Assembly: GCA_965218775.1 (NCBI GenBank)
Contig: CBDCLS010000004.1
Coordinates: forward strand, 1 to 64,000
Source of the DNA: CAUZIZ01 sp965218775
Lineage (GTDB): Bacteria; Acidobacteriota; UBA6911; RPQK01; JAJDTT01
DNA length: 64,000 bases
Direction of reading: 5' to 3'
The notes beneath the pieces were generated by a model. It saw nothing but the letters and a program-made list of their open reading frames with translations, ran no database searches and was not told where the DNA came from. Position numbers and translations under genes: made by a program. This document shows positions 46,720-55,589 of the stretch, in pieces. The stretch's first letter is position 1, and each line of letters begins with the position of its first letter.

Positions 46720-47329
46720 ATGAATCGACGGGATTTTCTCAAAGGTACGGCAGTGGCCGGGCTTATTTCGAGAATTGGAGTTGCTGAGGACGTGAGCGCC
46801 AGGCCCATCAAATGGACAATCCATACAAACAATCCTGTCATACGTCCGGGCCAGATCAACCCAGGGCTGGACGACCGACGGGCCGGGGCTGCCCATGTCA
46901 TTCAGTTGGGCGACACATATCGCATGTACTATTGGGGATCGGGAAACAAAGGCAACGTGATCTGTATGGCCGAGACATCCGTGGCGAAGCCGAACAACTG
47001 GCGGGGGCTCGGACACGTTCTGGCCCCCCAGCCTGAGACACAGCACAATTCCGGCGGTCCATCATTTCCGCACGTCGTCCCGCTGGACAAAAGCCACTGG
47101 CTCATGTTCTTCTGCGCGTGGGGCAGAAAACGGGACGACGGAAAACTCCCCAACACGACTTGCCTGGCCGAGAGTTCCGATGGCGGTATCACATGGAAAT
47201 ATCACGGCAACGAGCCGATCATCCCGAACGACAAGCCCTACGACCGCGACGGTGCAGGCAGTTGCTGGGTTGTGAAGACGGAAAACGAGTTCCGGATGTA
47301 CTACACGGCCATCGCCGAGTACTTCCAGA
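46720..47329 (+). pseudogene. Propeller glycosidase-like protein, 3' truncated by the transposon
   Basis: The first 203 codons remain, with a Tat signal (MNRRDFLKGTAVAGLISRIG) and beta-propeller sequence of GH43/GH32-like type (GDTYRMYYWGSGNKGNVICM, LAESSDGGITWKYHGNEPII, NEFRMYYTAIAEYFQ). Transposon sequence begins at 47330 and its TGTAAC end supplies the stop codon. Sequence right of the transposon (51785 onward) does not obviously resume the gene, so the remainder is lost or moved. Confidence 0.75.
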
Positions 47330-47342
47330 TGTAACGCGTCAC
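47330..47342. repeat. Transposon terminal inverted repeat (gene-distal end)
   Basis: TGTAACGCGTCAC; inverse of 51772-51784 and of 3201-3213. Confidence 0.88.
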
Positions 47343-47608
47343 GTTCGTGCCCTTTGAGTTCGCAGGATAAATTCCGCCAAGTTTTTCGATTTAGAGCCTG
47401 CCTTCCGAAGGGGTCTGGAAGAAGTGTGGGAAAGCCAGGATAGGATACTTCCGTGGGTAGGGGCGAAGGGTATCCTATCCCGCTGTGGGGAGGCTTGAGC
47501 GAAGGCTGAGGAAAGAGCGGAACGCCCCGACGGCGTCGTCGGGGCCACGTCGCATAGATAGGCCGAGGGCTTCGGCTCCGAAAGCTGAGGGGGATTGGGG
47601 GGAGCAAG
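47343..47608. repeat. Transposon subterminal region
   Basis: Noncoding. Holds the inverted motifs CAGGATAGGATAC (47435-47448) and GTATCCTATCCCGCTG (47469-47485), the probable transposase binding sites also seen at 3057-3108. Confidence 0.7.
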
Positions 47609-47644
47609 AAAAAGGCCCCGCCAAAGAGTCCGCTCTGGCGGGGC
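47609..47644 (-). terminator. Rho-independent terminator of the transposition operon
   Basis: On the minus strand a 9-bp GC stem (47636-47644 with 47615-47623) is followed by a T-run (47609-47613). It lies 59 bp after the last gene of the element. Confidence 0.85.
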
Positions 47645-47702
47645 GAGGCCGAACGATGAAGGCTGAGATTCAGCTTCCGTCGCGTCAGCCCTCGGGCCTG
47701 CT

Positions 47703-48716
47703 TCAACCCGCAGGCGGGGTTTGCCGGCGGCGCGACCCGGCGGCAAAGTCGGGGGGAAGACGGTAGCGGCCCTGGTCCCGAAGGATGCGTCCCTGCTCGG
47801 AGGCCTGGGTCATGGCGAGCTGAGCGGTGCGCTTGGAGCAATCACAGGTGCGCATGATCTGATCCCGGAGCTGATTGTAGCCGGCGCTAGCCCCCAGGTG
47901 ATGAAGCGCGTCCTGGACATCGGTGCTTTGGACCTTCCGGCGGGAAGGAGCCGGGGTGGGGGCTTGGCCGCTGGGGTGAAACCATAAGGTGGCGGGATCG
48001 AGACGGAGCCGACGGGGAGAGAGGGCGGGGGCGTATCGGAACTGAAAGCACAGTTCCAGGGAGTTGGGCAGGGCCGAAGGGCGCCGCAGTAACAGATAGC
48101 TGTCGCCGACGGCGTGCAGGGCACTGGAGCCGCGAAGGGCGCTTCCGACCTCGTGCCGAGCGACGGATTTGCGCACGTGATGGACGACGATCAGGGCGGC
48201 TTGGGAGGCCTGGCGCAAGCGCAGCAAACTCTGGCACAAAGCGGCCATGGCGCGGGTGTCGTTTTCGTCCTGATCATGAGCGGAGTAGAGAGGATCGAGC
48301 ACGAGGACTTGGGCCTGTGCCGTGCGGGCGGCGGCCAGAAAATGATTCAGACCGTCGTGAGTGCTCAGGAGATGCCCGGTGGCGCAGGTATCCACCCAGA
48401 GATTGTCATCGGCGGCCGAGCCGAGCGTCTGGCGCATCTGAGCCAATCGAGCCGCAAAGGCCTCCAGGGGAAGCTCGAACTGACAGAGCAGGACCCGAGC
48501 AGGAGCGGGAATGTCAAAGCCGGTTCGGGAAGAGCCGGCCGCCAGGGCCAAGGCCAAGTTGGCGACCAGCAGGGACTTGCCCACCTTGGGCTCACCGCCC
48601 ACGAAGAGAATCCCCTGAGCCGGCAGCAGGGAGGGCCCGATCAGGGCCGGATCGGGGGTGGGATTCCAGCGCATCAGCTGGGAGAGGGACAGGACCGTTT
48701 GGGACGGGGCGCTCAC
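47703..48716 (-). CDS. RepA-like RecA-fold AAA ATPase (complete copy)
   Basis: Identical to the protein at 1827-2840 except Ala33. It has Walker A GEPKVGKS (41-48), Walker B at D141, the HH pair at 179-180 followed by VRK, and a probable winged helix near the C-terminus. RepA-type ATPases form hexamers that unwind or remodel DNA. As the last gene of the transposon operon, overlapping the TnsC-like gene by 4 bp, it could help replicate or repair the insertion, or regulate the TnsC-like ATPase; the sequence does not decide this. Confidence 0.85.
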   Translation of the reverse strand: MSAPSQTVLSLSQLMRWNPTPDPALIGPSLLPAQGILFVGGEPKVGKSLLVANLALALAAGSSRTGFDIPAPARVLLCQFELPLEAFAARLAQMRQTLGSAADDNLWVDTCATGHLLSTHDGLNHFLAAARTAQAQVLVLDPLYSAHDQDENDTRAMAALCQSLLRLRQASQAALIVVHHVRKSVARHEVGSALRGSSALHAVGDSYLLLRRPSALPNSLELCFQFRYAPALSPRRLRLDPATLWFHPSGQAPTPAPSRRKVQSTDVQDALHHLGASAGYNQLRDQIMRTCDCSKRTAQLAMTQASEQGRILRDQGRYRLPPDFAAGSRRRQTPPAG

Positions 48717-49513
48717 AGTAAGACCTCCGGGGCGGCCTCCAGAACCAGGGCTTCACCGACTTGATTGCTTTTACGTGAAGCGGCCAGGCGTAAGACCGCC
48801 AGGCAAAGTTTGTTGACCTTTCGGGGTAAGCCCTTGGTGGCTTGATACAGGGCCTGGCGGGCGCTGTCGTCAAAGAGCGGTTCGGGGACCCCCGCGAGCT
48901 GAAGCTGCTGAGCCAGGTAAGCCTCCAGTTCCGAGCGGGAGAAGCCCTCCAGATGGTAGTGCACGGCAATGCGCTGGCGTAGGGGTTCGTGGACTTGCAA
49001 GGAGAGGGTCCGCCGCAGGAGCGCCTGTCCCACCAGGGCCAGGGAAAGATAGGGGCAGGAATCCATCTCGAAGTTCAGTAACAAGGGGAGTTGCTCCAGG
49101 GTCTGGTGGTTTAAGAGGTGGGCCTCGTCCAGGACCAGGAAGGGATGTTGTTTTTTGGCCTGGTTGAGGCGAACGATGGCCTCGGAGATCTGATGCACCA
49201 GGTCGGCGCGGCGGTGAGCCGGCTGCAAATCCAGTTGGCGAGCGAGCAGGGTCAACAGGTCCAGGAGGGAGCCGGAAGACCAGTGCAGATAAAGGATCTT
49301 GTACCGATTGGGGTTGAGGTTGCCCAGCAGGGTACGGGTGGCGGTGGATTTGCCGGCCCCGACCTCGCCGGTAAACAAACCCACGCCGCGGTAATCGACG
49401 AGAAACTGTAAGCGGGCGGACATCTGAGTCCAGGCGGCCGATTCAAACAGCTGCCGGGGATCGGCATCGGCGCTGAAGGGAGTCGTCTTGAATCCAAAGA
49501 AAGTCTCGAACAT
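48713..49513 (-). CDS. ExeA/TnsC/TniB-like AAA+ transposition ATPase (complete copy)
   Basis: Same 266-residue protein as at 1030-1830, with Walker A at 49-57 and Walker B D129/E130, and the C-terminal lid segment LPRKVNKLCLAVLRLAA typical of ExeA/TniB proteins. It is translated right after the transposase (3 bp gap). Expected role: ATP-dependent target selection and transposase activation. Confidence 0.88.
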   Translation of the reverse strand: MFETFFGFKTTPFSADADPRQLFESAAWTQMSARLQFLVDYRGVGLFTGEVGAGKSTATRTLLGNLNPNRYKILYLHWSSGSLLDLLTLLARQLDLQPAHRRADLVHQISEAIVRLNQAKKQHPFLVLDEAHLLNHQTLEQLPLLLNFEMDSCPYLSLALVGQALLRRTLSLQVHEPLRQRIAVHYHLEGFSRSELEAYLAQQLQLAGVPEPLFDDSARQALYQATKGLPRKVNKLCLAVLRLAASRKSNQVGEALVLEAAPEVLL

Positions 49514-49516
49514 GGC

Positions 49517-50824
49517 TTAGTCCTCCTCGGGCTTCGAGTCGTCTTGAAGCAACTCGAGGTAGTTGATCCCGGTCGGATCGGAGGGCTCCGACGCCTCGGC
49601 TTGGGCGCGGGGGAGGGAGGCATTGACGACGGGATCGACGGGACGGGCCTGCCCCTGGAGTTTCCCGTCCCGATACAGCTCGACCTGGGAGAGATCGAGC
49701 GGATCGAAGCGGATCTCCAGACGTTGGCCGGCCAGCTGGGCCGGCGCCTCGTAGAACTGGCTCTGCAAGCGAAAGGTCGAATCGCGGCGCACCACCCGCT
49801 GGAGCCGATGGAAAAACAGGCGGCGGACATCGGTGGCGGGCGGGATCTGTCGGATCTTCTCGATATCGCGCTGCCAGCGCAGTAGCGGTGTCCTGCCCAG
49901 CGCACTATGCTGGCAGCGGTGGTAGTGCCGATCGACCCAGCGCCAGAGGCGGGCGTTGAGTTGCTCCAGAGTGAGGGGGCGCTGGCGATCGAGATTGGCC
50001 AGAAACTGAGTGCGCACGGTCTTGAACCAACGCTCGATCTTGCCTCGTCCTTGGGGCTGATAGGGTGGGGTATGAACGACGAGGATCCCCAAGGAGGCGG
50101 CAATCGAGGCCAGTTGTCCGGAGCGGTAGACCTTGGCGTTGTCCACATACAGACGCAAGGGCAGGCCCCGAGCGCTCACGGCTTGACGCAGACAGTCCAG
50201 GAGCGCGTCCAGGCCCTCCGTGAAGTAGAACTGAGCGTGGGGGATGAGGCGGCTGGCATCATCCAGAACGGCGTAGAGAAAGGCCTGGCGCTTGCCCCCT
50301 CCTGCTCGCAGGACGTAGGGCCCATGGAGCAGGTCGGATTGCCAGATCTCATTGGCCGAGGCGGCCTCGAACTTCTTGCGCCCGGGCGCGGGCTTGAGCA
50401 GCTCGCGGGCCGTCAAACCGCGCGCTTTGAGGAACCGATAGAGGGTGGAAGCGGAAAGGGGCGGTTTTCTCTCGTTGGAGCACAGAGCCAGCTCCCGCAG
50501 TAGGGTGGCTCCGGTCCGGTAGGGATTCTCACGTTTGAGGCGCTCGATCATCCCCGCTAGTTCCGGTGTCAGGACCCGTGAGGTGCCGCGATCGGAGCGG
50601 GGTTTGGGGGCCAGGCCCGTCACCCCTTCCAAGCGATAGCGCTGGGCCCAATCCAGCAGCGTGTCGACCGAGACCTGGGTGCGAGGGGAGAAGGGGATCT
50701 CGTAGGAGCGGGCGGCGATCTCCCGGGCCCGTCGTGTCAACTCGCCGTGGGGCAGCACCTCCAGCACCAGGGGGGCAATCAGAGCGTATCGAAACAGAGC
50801 AATCTTTTCGCTTTTGGGATCCAT
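49517..50824 (-). CDS. TnsB-like DDE transposase (complete copy)
   Basis: The 435-residue protein has a basic N-terminal helix-turn-helix region (SVDTLLDWAQRYRLEGVTGL at about 52-71, then a second DNA-binding helix set up to about 140), an integrase core with D164, D228 and E264, and a beta-barrel C-terminal part (RDSTFRLQSQFYEAPAQLAG, about 318-337) as in Mu/TnsB/IS481-like enzymes. It should bind the transposon ends and carry out DNA cutting and joining. The ATG lies 43 bp downstream of the zinc-ribbon gene stop. A catalytic E and both D residues are present, so the enzyme looks active. Confidence 0.92.
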   Translation of the reverse strand: MDPKSEKIALFRYALIAPLVLEVLPHGELTRRAREIAARSYEIPFSPRTQVSVDTLLDWAQRYRLEGVTGLAPKPRSDRGTSRVLTPELAGMIERLKRENPYRTGATLLRELALCSNERKPPLSASTLYRFLKARGLTARELLKPAPGRKKFEAASANEIWQSDLLHGPYVLRAGGGKRQAFLYAVLDDASRLIPHAQFYFTEGLDALLDCLRQAVSARGLPLRLYVDNAKVYRSGQLASIAASLGILVVHTPPYQPQGRGKIERWFKTVRTQFLANLDRQRPLTLEQLNARLWRWVDRHYHRCQHSALGRTPLLRWQRDIEKIRQIPPATDVRRLFFHRLQRVVRRDSTFRLQSQFYEAPAQLAGQRLEIRFDPLDLSQVELYRDGKLQGQARPVDPVVNASLPRAQAEASEPSDPTGINYLELLQDDSKPEED

Positions 50825-50867
50825 AGCCTTTTTTCCTTCTGGGGAAGAAGGCTACGCCGGCCCGGCC

Positions 50868-51506
50868 CTATCCCTCCACGCAAGTGTTGTGTGGGTGGGT
50901 CCCCGCCAGCGAGTTGCCCGAAGCCAGTCGGCGAGATCGCCCGTCCGGAGCCAGAGAACGAGGCCAGCCCAGCAGGTGCACCCGCAGCTGAGAAAACAGA
51001 AAGCGGTGGGAGCGGATCCAGCCCGCGATCTGGAGCATCCGCAGTGCCCGGGAAACGACCCCCGGCGCGGCGACGGCTCGCGTCAGGGCCACCAGGCTGG
51101 CCGAGAGCCATCGGGCTTGACGGCGAAAGCGCGTCACCCAGCCCTGGCCTCGCTGGTAGGGCATCTGCTCCTGGCCCGCTTGCTGAGCCGCTTGCCCTAG
51201 GGTCCGAGACTCCAGCAACCGCGCCTCCAGATACCGGCCGATGACGCTGATCGCAAAACGCACATAGGGTAAGACAAACTCCGGCAGTAGCGAGACGGTT
51301 CGCCGACAGAGCCGGCACAGGTAACGGCGCACCCGAATCCAGCCGTCGAAGTCCTCCGCCACCAGGGTGCGGCCGTAAAATCCGTGCCCGATCAGCGCTT
51401 CTTTCGCCCCGCACAGGGGACAGCCACCCGGGCGATAGCGATCCGGCTCCGCCAGTTCTTGTGCGTACGCTTGGACCGAACCCGCAAACGGGTGTAGGAT
51501 TTGCAT
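50868..51506 (-). CDS. Zinc-ribbon protein of the transposon (DUF6431-like)
   Basis: I start the gene at 51506, where ATG follows GAGGAGG at five bases, giving 212 residues. A zinc-ribbon with CPLC (near residue 30) and CRLC (near 65) surrounds an aromatic strand (DGWIRVRRYLCRLCRRTVSL), followed by a helical basic part (VTRFRRQARWLSASL). I associate it, without certainty, with the DUF6431 family found next to ExeA-type transposons. A role in DNA or end recognition is inferred from the zinc-ribbon and from being the first gene of the operon. In the left copy this gene lies outside the window. Confidence 0.7.
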   Translation of the reverse strand: MQILHPFAGSVQAYAQELAEPDRYRPGGCPLCGAKEALIGHGFYGRTLVAEDFDGWIRVRRYLCRLCRRTVSLLPEFVLPYVRFAISVIGRYLEARLLESRTLGQAAQQAGQEQMPYQRGQGWVTRFRRQARWLSASLVALTRAVAAPGVVSRALRMLQIAGWIRSHRFLFSQLRVHLLGWPRSLAPDGRSRRLASGNSLAGTHPHNTCVEG

Positions 51507-51771
51507 CGAGACCTCCTCGGTTGTACAGACAGACATCTAGAGGGTCTTGCCGAGAGCTTCCCGGCGGTGCTTAACTTCAACGCCGGGAGCTCTCTGCTCC
51601 CTTGCCCCTTTCCCTCTCAGCGGTAGGATACTCTAAACGCACTCCTCCCCCCTTGGATCCGTCCAACACAGAAGGACCTCTGTCAAGGTCCCTTCTTCGG
51701 ATTCCTCACAATGCCTTCTTGTCGGCCCGGATTGAATCTGAGAGAAAAGCCGTCCTATGGGAGGGAAAATT
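51507..51771. promoter_or_regulatory. Transposon leader with strong hairpin and end motif
   Basis: Upstream of the first transposon gene, 51552-51566 (GAGAGCTTCCCGGCG) pairs with 51581-51594 (CGCCGGGAGCTCTC) around a 14-nt loop. It has no T-run on the coding side, so it is more likely a regulatory hairpin or binding site than a terminator. 51618-51634 holds the GGTAGGATAC end motif. The operon promoter must lie here, but I cannot point to it. Confidence 0.55.
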
Positions 51772-51784
51772 GTGACGCGTTACA
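51772..51784. repeat. Transposon terminal inverted repeat (promoter-proximal end)
   Basis: GTGACGCGTTACA; inverse of 47330-47342. Confidence 0.88.
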
Positions 51785-51885
51785 CTCTGCATTGACCACT
51801 ACCGGGGCGAGTCGGTCGTGATCGAAAATGTGGTGCTCACTCTCATGCGAATTGCTGAATTGCTGTCCGAGGCGGTGCCACACCA

Positions 51886-53421
51886 TCAGTGTGATCCGCC
51901 GGAATCGGCGAACTGATAGGAATACAGATCGCCATCGGTCACCTCGAAGATGAGTCGGACCGGTTTTCCGGCAAGCGCGCTGACGTCCGTGTTGCCTCCC
52001 CAGACGACCGTCCGTTCGACAGAATCGCCGAACACTTCGCTGCAATCGTCGAGACCGAAGCCGTCGATCCGTTGACCGTCAGCAGTCTGAATGGCGACCC
52101 GGAGGCTGCCCGCAGCGGACGTCGCAAAGTTCAGTCGCAACTGGTCGCCCTGGAACCGGATTGGTTTCGTGGTCATTGTGCCGCCTTTCCACTTGCCGTG
52201 GACGGAAACAAAGCCGTCCAGTCGCAGCGTGTAACGGCGCATCGCGTTGCTGTCACCGGTCCACCCGCCTTCGCTGGCGTAGAACGACAGTTCATCCGCG
52301 GCACCGGGCAACGAGGACTTTGTTTCCACCGCGTGCCAGGCCACGTATTGCTGACCGTACTGCCATGTTTCCGGTCGTTGGATTCCCGGTCGGAAAAACG
52401 CTTCGTTCCAGCGCTCGAAATGAATTCCGTCGCGACTGGCCATCACAAGTGCTTCTGTCAGCGCAGTTCCATATCGAAGATGAGCTTCGCTGCGCATTTC
52501 CCGATGTTTCAATTGCGGTAGAGCGCGCATCGACGGAGACCAGCCACGTTCGACGTAGCGTGTCGGCAGACCAAGTAAGATGTGAGGGGCACGGTAGTAC
52601 GGGGCGATTTGGTTTGTGTAGAGGTGTTCCTCCGGCGAATCTTCATAGGTCAAATCGGCCTCGTTACCCCACGAAAGAAAATCCTTCGACGTGGCGACGC
52701 GGATTGCGCGGTAGCCCGCCGGCTTCCAGACCTCGCCCGTCGTGATGCCCTGTGTAAACGTGCGGAAATACGCGCGATACACCTTCGCAGTCGGATCCCA
52801 GAAGGCGAGATTCTGCGAATCGAATGCCCCTTTGGTGACCACAGGCTCTTCTTGTATCAGCGACCAATGAACTCCATCCCCCGATTTGAAAGCGAACAAT
52901 CCGCCCTCTTTCGCCGTGCCGGCCAGTGCCTTGAATCGAGCGTCGGGTGAGCAATCAGGATTGGCGTCGAGAAACGGAGCGAAATTGTGAACACCGACGC
53001 CGTCCCAGACAATGTTGTTGTCCTTTGATCCGTTGTACTCGAAGAGTCCGAGGTTCGGCTTGTGGAACGTGATGCCGTCTTTGCTTTCGGCGTAGCAGTA
53101 AACCTGTTTTCCAACGATCAACCGGCCGTCTTTGACGCCCAGCACCGAACCACGGTGATACATGCGGTAAAGATCGCCGTCTCTGATGACCGTGTGATAA
53201 CCACTTCCCGCGCCCTCCCACGGTGCGTCGTGCGTGATCGCAATTTCGCGGGGAACGGGATGGTGCAGTTTGCGTTTAACACCGTCGAGTGTGTCGATCA
53301 ACGTTGCATCGACAAACAGTTCTCGCCGCGAGCCGATATCGACCACATCGTCGGCCCACACTGATGGCGAAAGAGTGATAACTAGTCCGGTGAAAGAGAG
53401 AACAGAAAATGGGAACTTCAT
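51886..53421 (-). CDS. Secreted five-bladed propeller glycosidase-like protein
   Basis: The 511-residue protein has a signal peptide (MKFPFSVLSFTGLVITLSPS...WA) and GH32/GH43-like propeller motifs (DGDLYRMYHRGSVLGVKDGR, SQNLAFWDPTAKVYRAYFRT, ASRDGIHFERWNEAFFRPGI). The C-terminal 110 residues form a beta-sandwich (LRLNFATSAAGSLRVAIQTA, then SALAGKPVRLIFEVTDGDLY) shared with the protein at 56070. The fold suggests action on an extracellular glycan, but catalytic acids cannot be assigned by eye. It starts at the ATG before the signal peptide; upstream AAGG is weak. Confidence 0.8.
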   Translation of the reverse strand: MKFPFSVLSFTGLVITLSPSVWADDVVDIGSRRELFVDATLIDTLDGVKRKLHHPVPREIAITHDAPWEGAGSGYHTVIRDGDLYRMYHRGSVLGVKDGRLIVGKQVYCYAESKDGITFHKPNLGLFEYNGSKDNNIVWDGVGVHNFAPFLDANPDCSPDARFKALAGTAKEGGLFAFKSGDGVHWSLIQEEPVVTKGAFDSQNLAFWDPTAKVYRAYFRTFTQGITTGEVWKPAGYRAIRVATSKDFLSWGNEADLTYEDSPEEHLYTNQIAPYYRAPHILLGLPTRYVERGWSPSMRALPQLKHREMRSEAHLRYGTALTEALVMASRDGIHFERWNEAFFRPGIQRPETWQYGQQYVAWHAVETKSSLPGAADELSFYASEGGWTGDSNAMRRYTLRLDGFVSVHGKWKGGTMTTKPIRFQGDQLRLNFATSAAGSLRVAIQTADGQRIDGFGLDDCSEVFGDSVERTVVWGGNTDVSALAGKPVRLIFEVTDGDLYSYQFADSGGSH

Positions 53422-53572
53422 ATTGACAACCTTGGAACGTGTTTGCTGCGTGTCTAATCCGGATTTAAACTATGCAATCATCGAGATCGGTCGTCAACCA
53501 GCAGGCACTCATGCCGTCCACGAATGGCAAAGCCGACTCACGTATAAACCCGCCTCACCAGTCATCCCTAGT

Positions 53573-54424
53573 ATGTACCGAATGAAAAAGCTCCAAAGTC
53601 TCGAATCGCTTTTGTTGGTTGCGTTCTTTTCTTCTATTTCCATCTACGCGACCCTTGCCGATGAGCCGAAACAGGGGGACGCGAAGAAGCTGGATCTTGG
53701 GAAGGGCGTTAGCCTTGAACTGGTCTACATCCCGCCGGGCAAATTCATGATGGGCAGCACGGCGGCGGAAAAGAAGTGGGCCACTGGCATCGAGGGCGGA
53801 GCCACACCGGGAACTGTACGCGAAAAGTACGAAGGTGAGCCACGACCGATGCGGGTCAGCGAGGGAATTTGGTTGGGGCGCACCGAGGTCACCAGGGGAC
53901 AGTTCCGACAGTTCGTTGAGGAATCGGGTTACGTCACGGATGCGGAAAAGCCGGGAGGTGTGACGCAGGTCTTTGATCATGAATGGGATCGATACTATTA
54001 CGGCGCGGAAGTCAGGTACCCGTGGAAACCGATGTCGGACAAGAGCTGGCGCGATCCAGGTTTCGGAATCCCAATGAAGGACAACTACCCAGTGGTTTGC
54101 GTCAGTTATCAGGACATGAAAGCCTTCTGCAGTTGGCTCACGGAAAGGGAACGCAAGACAACCCGACTACCGGAGGGATTGGAAATCCGCCTGCCCACCG
54201 AGGCCGAATGGGCCTACGCCTGCCGCGGCGGAAGTCAGAAGAGTCATTATTTCTGGTGGGGAAACGATCTGATGGAAGGCAAGGGCAGGCTCAACATCTC
54301 CGCCGTCGACTTTCTTCCTGGGCGAGACACCGTTTGGCCCCTGGCGAATGCTCCGTGGAGCGACGGGTTTGCCTTCCTGTCCCCAGTGGATCACTACGGC
54401 AAAAAGGGACGAAACGGTTTTTAG
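53573..54424 (+). pseudogene. Formylglycine-generating enzyme family protein (SUMF1-like), 3' truncated
   Basis: The frame encodes a signal peptide (second ATG at 53582 is the alternative start) and the FGE-sulfatase fold: LELVYIPPGKFMMGSTAAEK, LGRTEVTRGQFRQFVEESGY, LPTEAEWAYACRGGSQKSHY. Family members that activate sulfatases or modify other enzymes normally continue with an NGFGLADMLGNVWEW block and a C-terminal half; here the frame stops right after GKKGRNGF, so about 100 residues including the active-site cysteine region are missing. The break lies just before IS3 relic sequence, which suggests an old insertion or deletion. Confidence 0.78.
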
Positions 54425-54543
54425 TTGAGCAAAGGCAGCTAGACACGGGCCGCAGTTCACAACGAAGTCCGGGTAGTAGAGGGGCGCAGCCAGTCGCTTT
54501 GTGCCGAAGAACCTGGTCCGGCGACTGGGTACTATGGCACCCA

Positions 54544-54660
54544 GACCTCTTGATTCAAGAGATTGTGGAGTTGCTCCGTTTGGGACGCAGTCCGGGATCG
54601 CTAGCGAGGGAGTTTGAGCCGACCGCCCAATCGATTCGCACCCAGGGTCAAGCAAGCCGA
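54544..54660 (+). pseudogene. IS3-family transposase OrfA relic
   Basis: About 38 codons read LIQEIVELLRLGRSPGSLAR, EFEPTAQSIRTQGQASR, the N-terminal helix-turn-helix of IS3-family OrfA (usual form: VVELVRAGRTPESLAREFEPSAQTIR). No other part of the insertion sequence is recognisable. Confidence 0.7.
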
Positions 54661-54751
54661 TCAGCTCCTTTCGAAGCGACGGAAATAGAATGTCGGCTCC
54701 GAGCCCGTTTGCGGCCGTTCGATTGCGATCACCCGTTCTCTGGTGTTGTTT

Positions 54752-54991
54752 TCAGAGATACTTGCTTCCTTGGATTAATCCTTCAACCCCCTTGACGAGC
54801 GCTTGGGCATACAGACTTTTGGAATCAGCCATAGCCGATAGGTTTATTCTGCGGTGCTTCCGTGCTGCTCTGATCACAGCATCATCAGGATCATAGAATT
54901 CCAGGTTGTGCACGTATCTGTTAATCTTATTGCCTTCAGGTTCAACATAAGCCCGGGCATAACGCTCAATTAAAAGCTTAACCCCGGGCTC
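54752..54991 (-). pseudogene. Fragment of an unrecognised gene
   Basis: A 79-codon minus-strand frame without a usable start reads LLIERYARAYVEPEGNKINR, YVHNLEFYDPDDAVIRAARK, HRRINLSAMADSKSLYAQAL and ends at a TGA at 54752. Amino-acid composition is protein-like, with balanced hydrophobic and charged residues. I cannot assign a family. It is probably the end of a gene whose start has been lost. Confidence 0.35.
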
Positions 54992-55137
54992 TCAAAGGTT
55001 GGGGCTTTGCAGTCTCCTAGTTTATGATTCATAAGTCTGATGCCGTTTTCAATCCCCATGCCCGACTCTTGGCCCGCTTTCGTTCCAGCCGGGATAATCA
55101 TCATGACAGCAAATCATTGTGATGTTATGATAGCAAC

Positions 55138-55320
55138 ATGCGGACTACGGTCACACTCGATCCCGATGTCGAGCAGATGCTCAGGGACACGATGTAGCGA
55201 ACGCGGAAGAGCTTCAAGGCCACCTTGAACCAGGCTATCAGGAAAGGGCTGGGATCGGAGTTGATACCCGCCCCGGAAGCGCCCTTCAAGGTTGGAGCTC
55301 TGGCAATGGATCAGACCAGC
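55138..55320 (+). pseudogene. VapB/DUF2191-type antitoxin with internal stop
   Basis: MRTTVTLDPDVEQMLRDTM is followed by an in-frame TAG (55195-55197) and then RTRKSFKATLNQAIRKGLGS. This is the ribbon-helix-helix and helical pattern of VapB-like antitoxins. No PIN-domain toxin follows; the downstream 80 bp are the repeat shared with 5.5 kb. The antitoxin is therefore an orphan relic. Confidence 0.78.
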
Positions 55321-55404
55321 CGCAGATCACCACTTTTCCCGTTTGTCCCGTTTCCAGCCGGGAGCCCAGTCCACAGGGCCCGGGACCGAATCCCAGTGGT
55401 GGAG

Positions 55405-55490
55405 GTTACCGGAACATACCGGGACAGGTTCGATGTTTCGGTTTGGCCTGACACCCCCGGCACCCCCCTGGGAAGAGGGCGCTTGTGGAA
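55405..55490 (+). repeat. Dispersed degenerate repeat, copy 2
   Basis: Matches 5497-5580 by eye (TTACCGGAACATA, GGGACAGGTTCGATGTTTCG, TGGCCTGACACC). It separates the antitoxin and IS1380 relics. Confidence 0.6.
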
Positions 55491-55589
55491 AGCAGGTACC
55501 GGGGAAGGGGTTCTTTAGCCACCCTGTTTGGACAGCTCCGGACCAACTTGCTCACACCAACGCTTAACCACCAATCAGGGTGAACATCG

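Larger units (their letters stand above)
47330..51784 (-). mobile_element. Complete four-gene Tn7-like transposon (4,455 bp)
   Basis: The element is bounded by 13-bp terminal inverted repeats TGTAACGCGTCAC (47330-47342) and GTGACGCGTTACA (51772-51784). In transcription order it encodes a zinc-ribbon protein, a DDE transposase, a TnsC-like ATPase and a RepA-like ATPase, then a terminator. Subterminal motifs with core GGTAGGATAC or GGATAGGATAC lie near both ends. No target duplication is visible: the flanks are CCAGA on the left and CTCTG on the right. A partial second copy in opposite orientation lies at 1-3213. Confidence 0.9.

Noticed and set aside
1..51784. The two transposon copies as ends of one 51-kb composite transposon
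   Set aside because: Each copy is a self-contained element; no target duplication joins the outer ends and the content between them looks like ordinary chromosomal genes.
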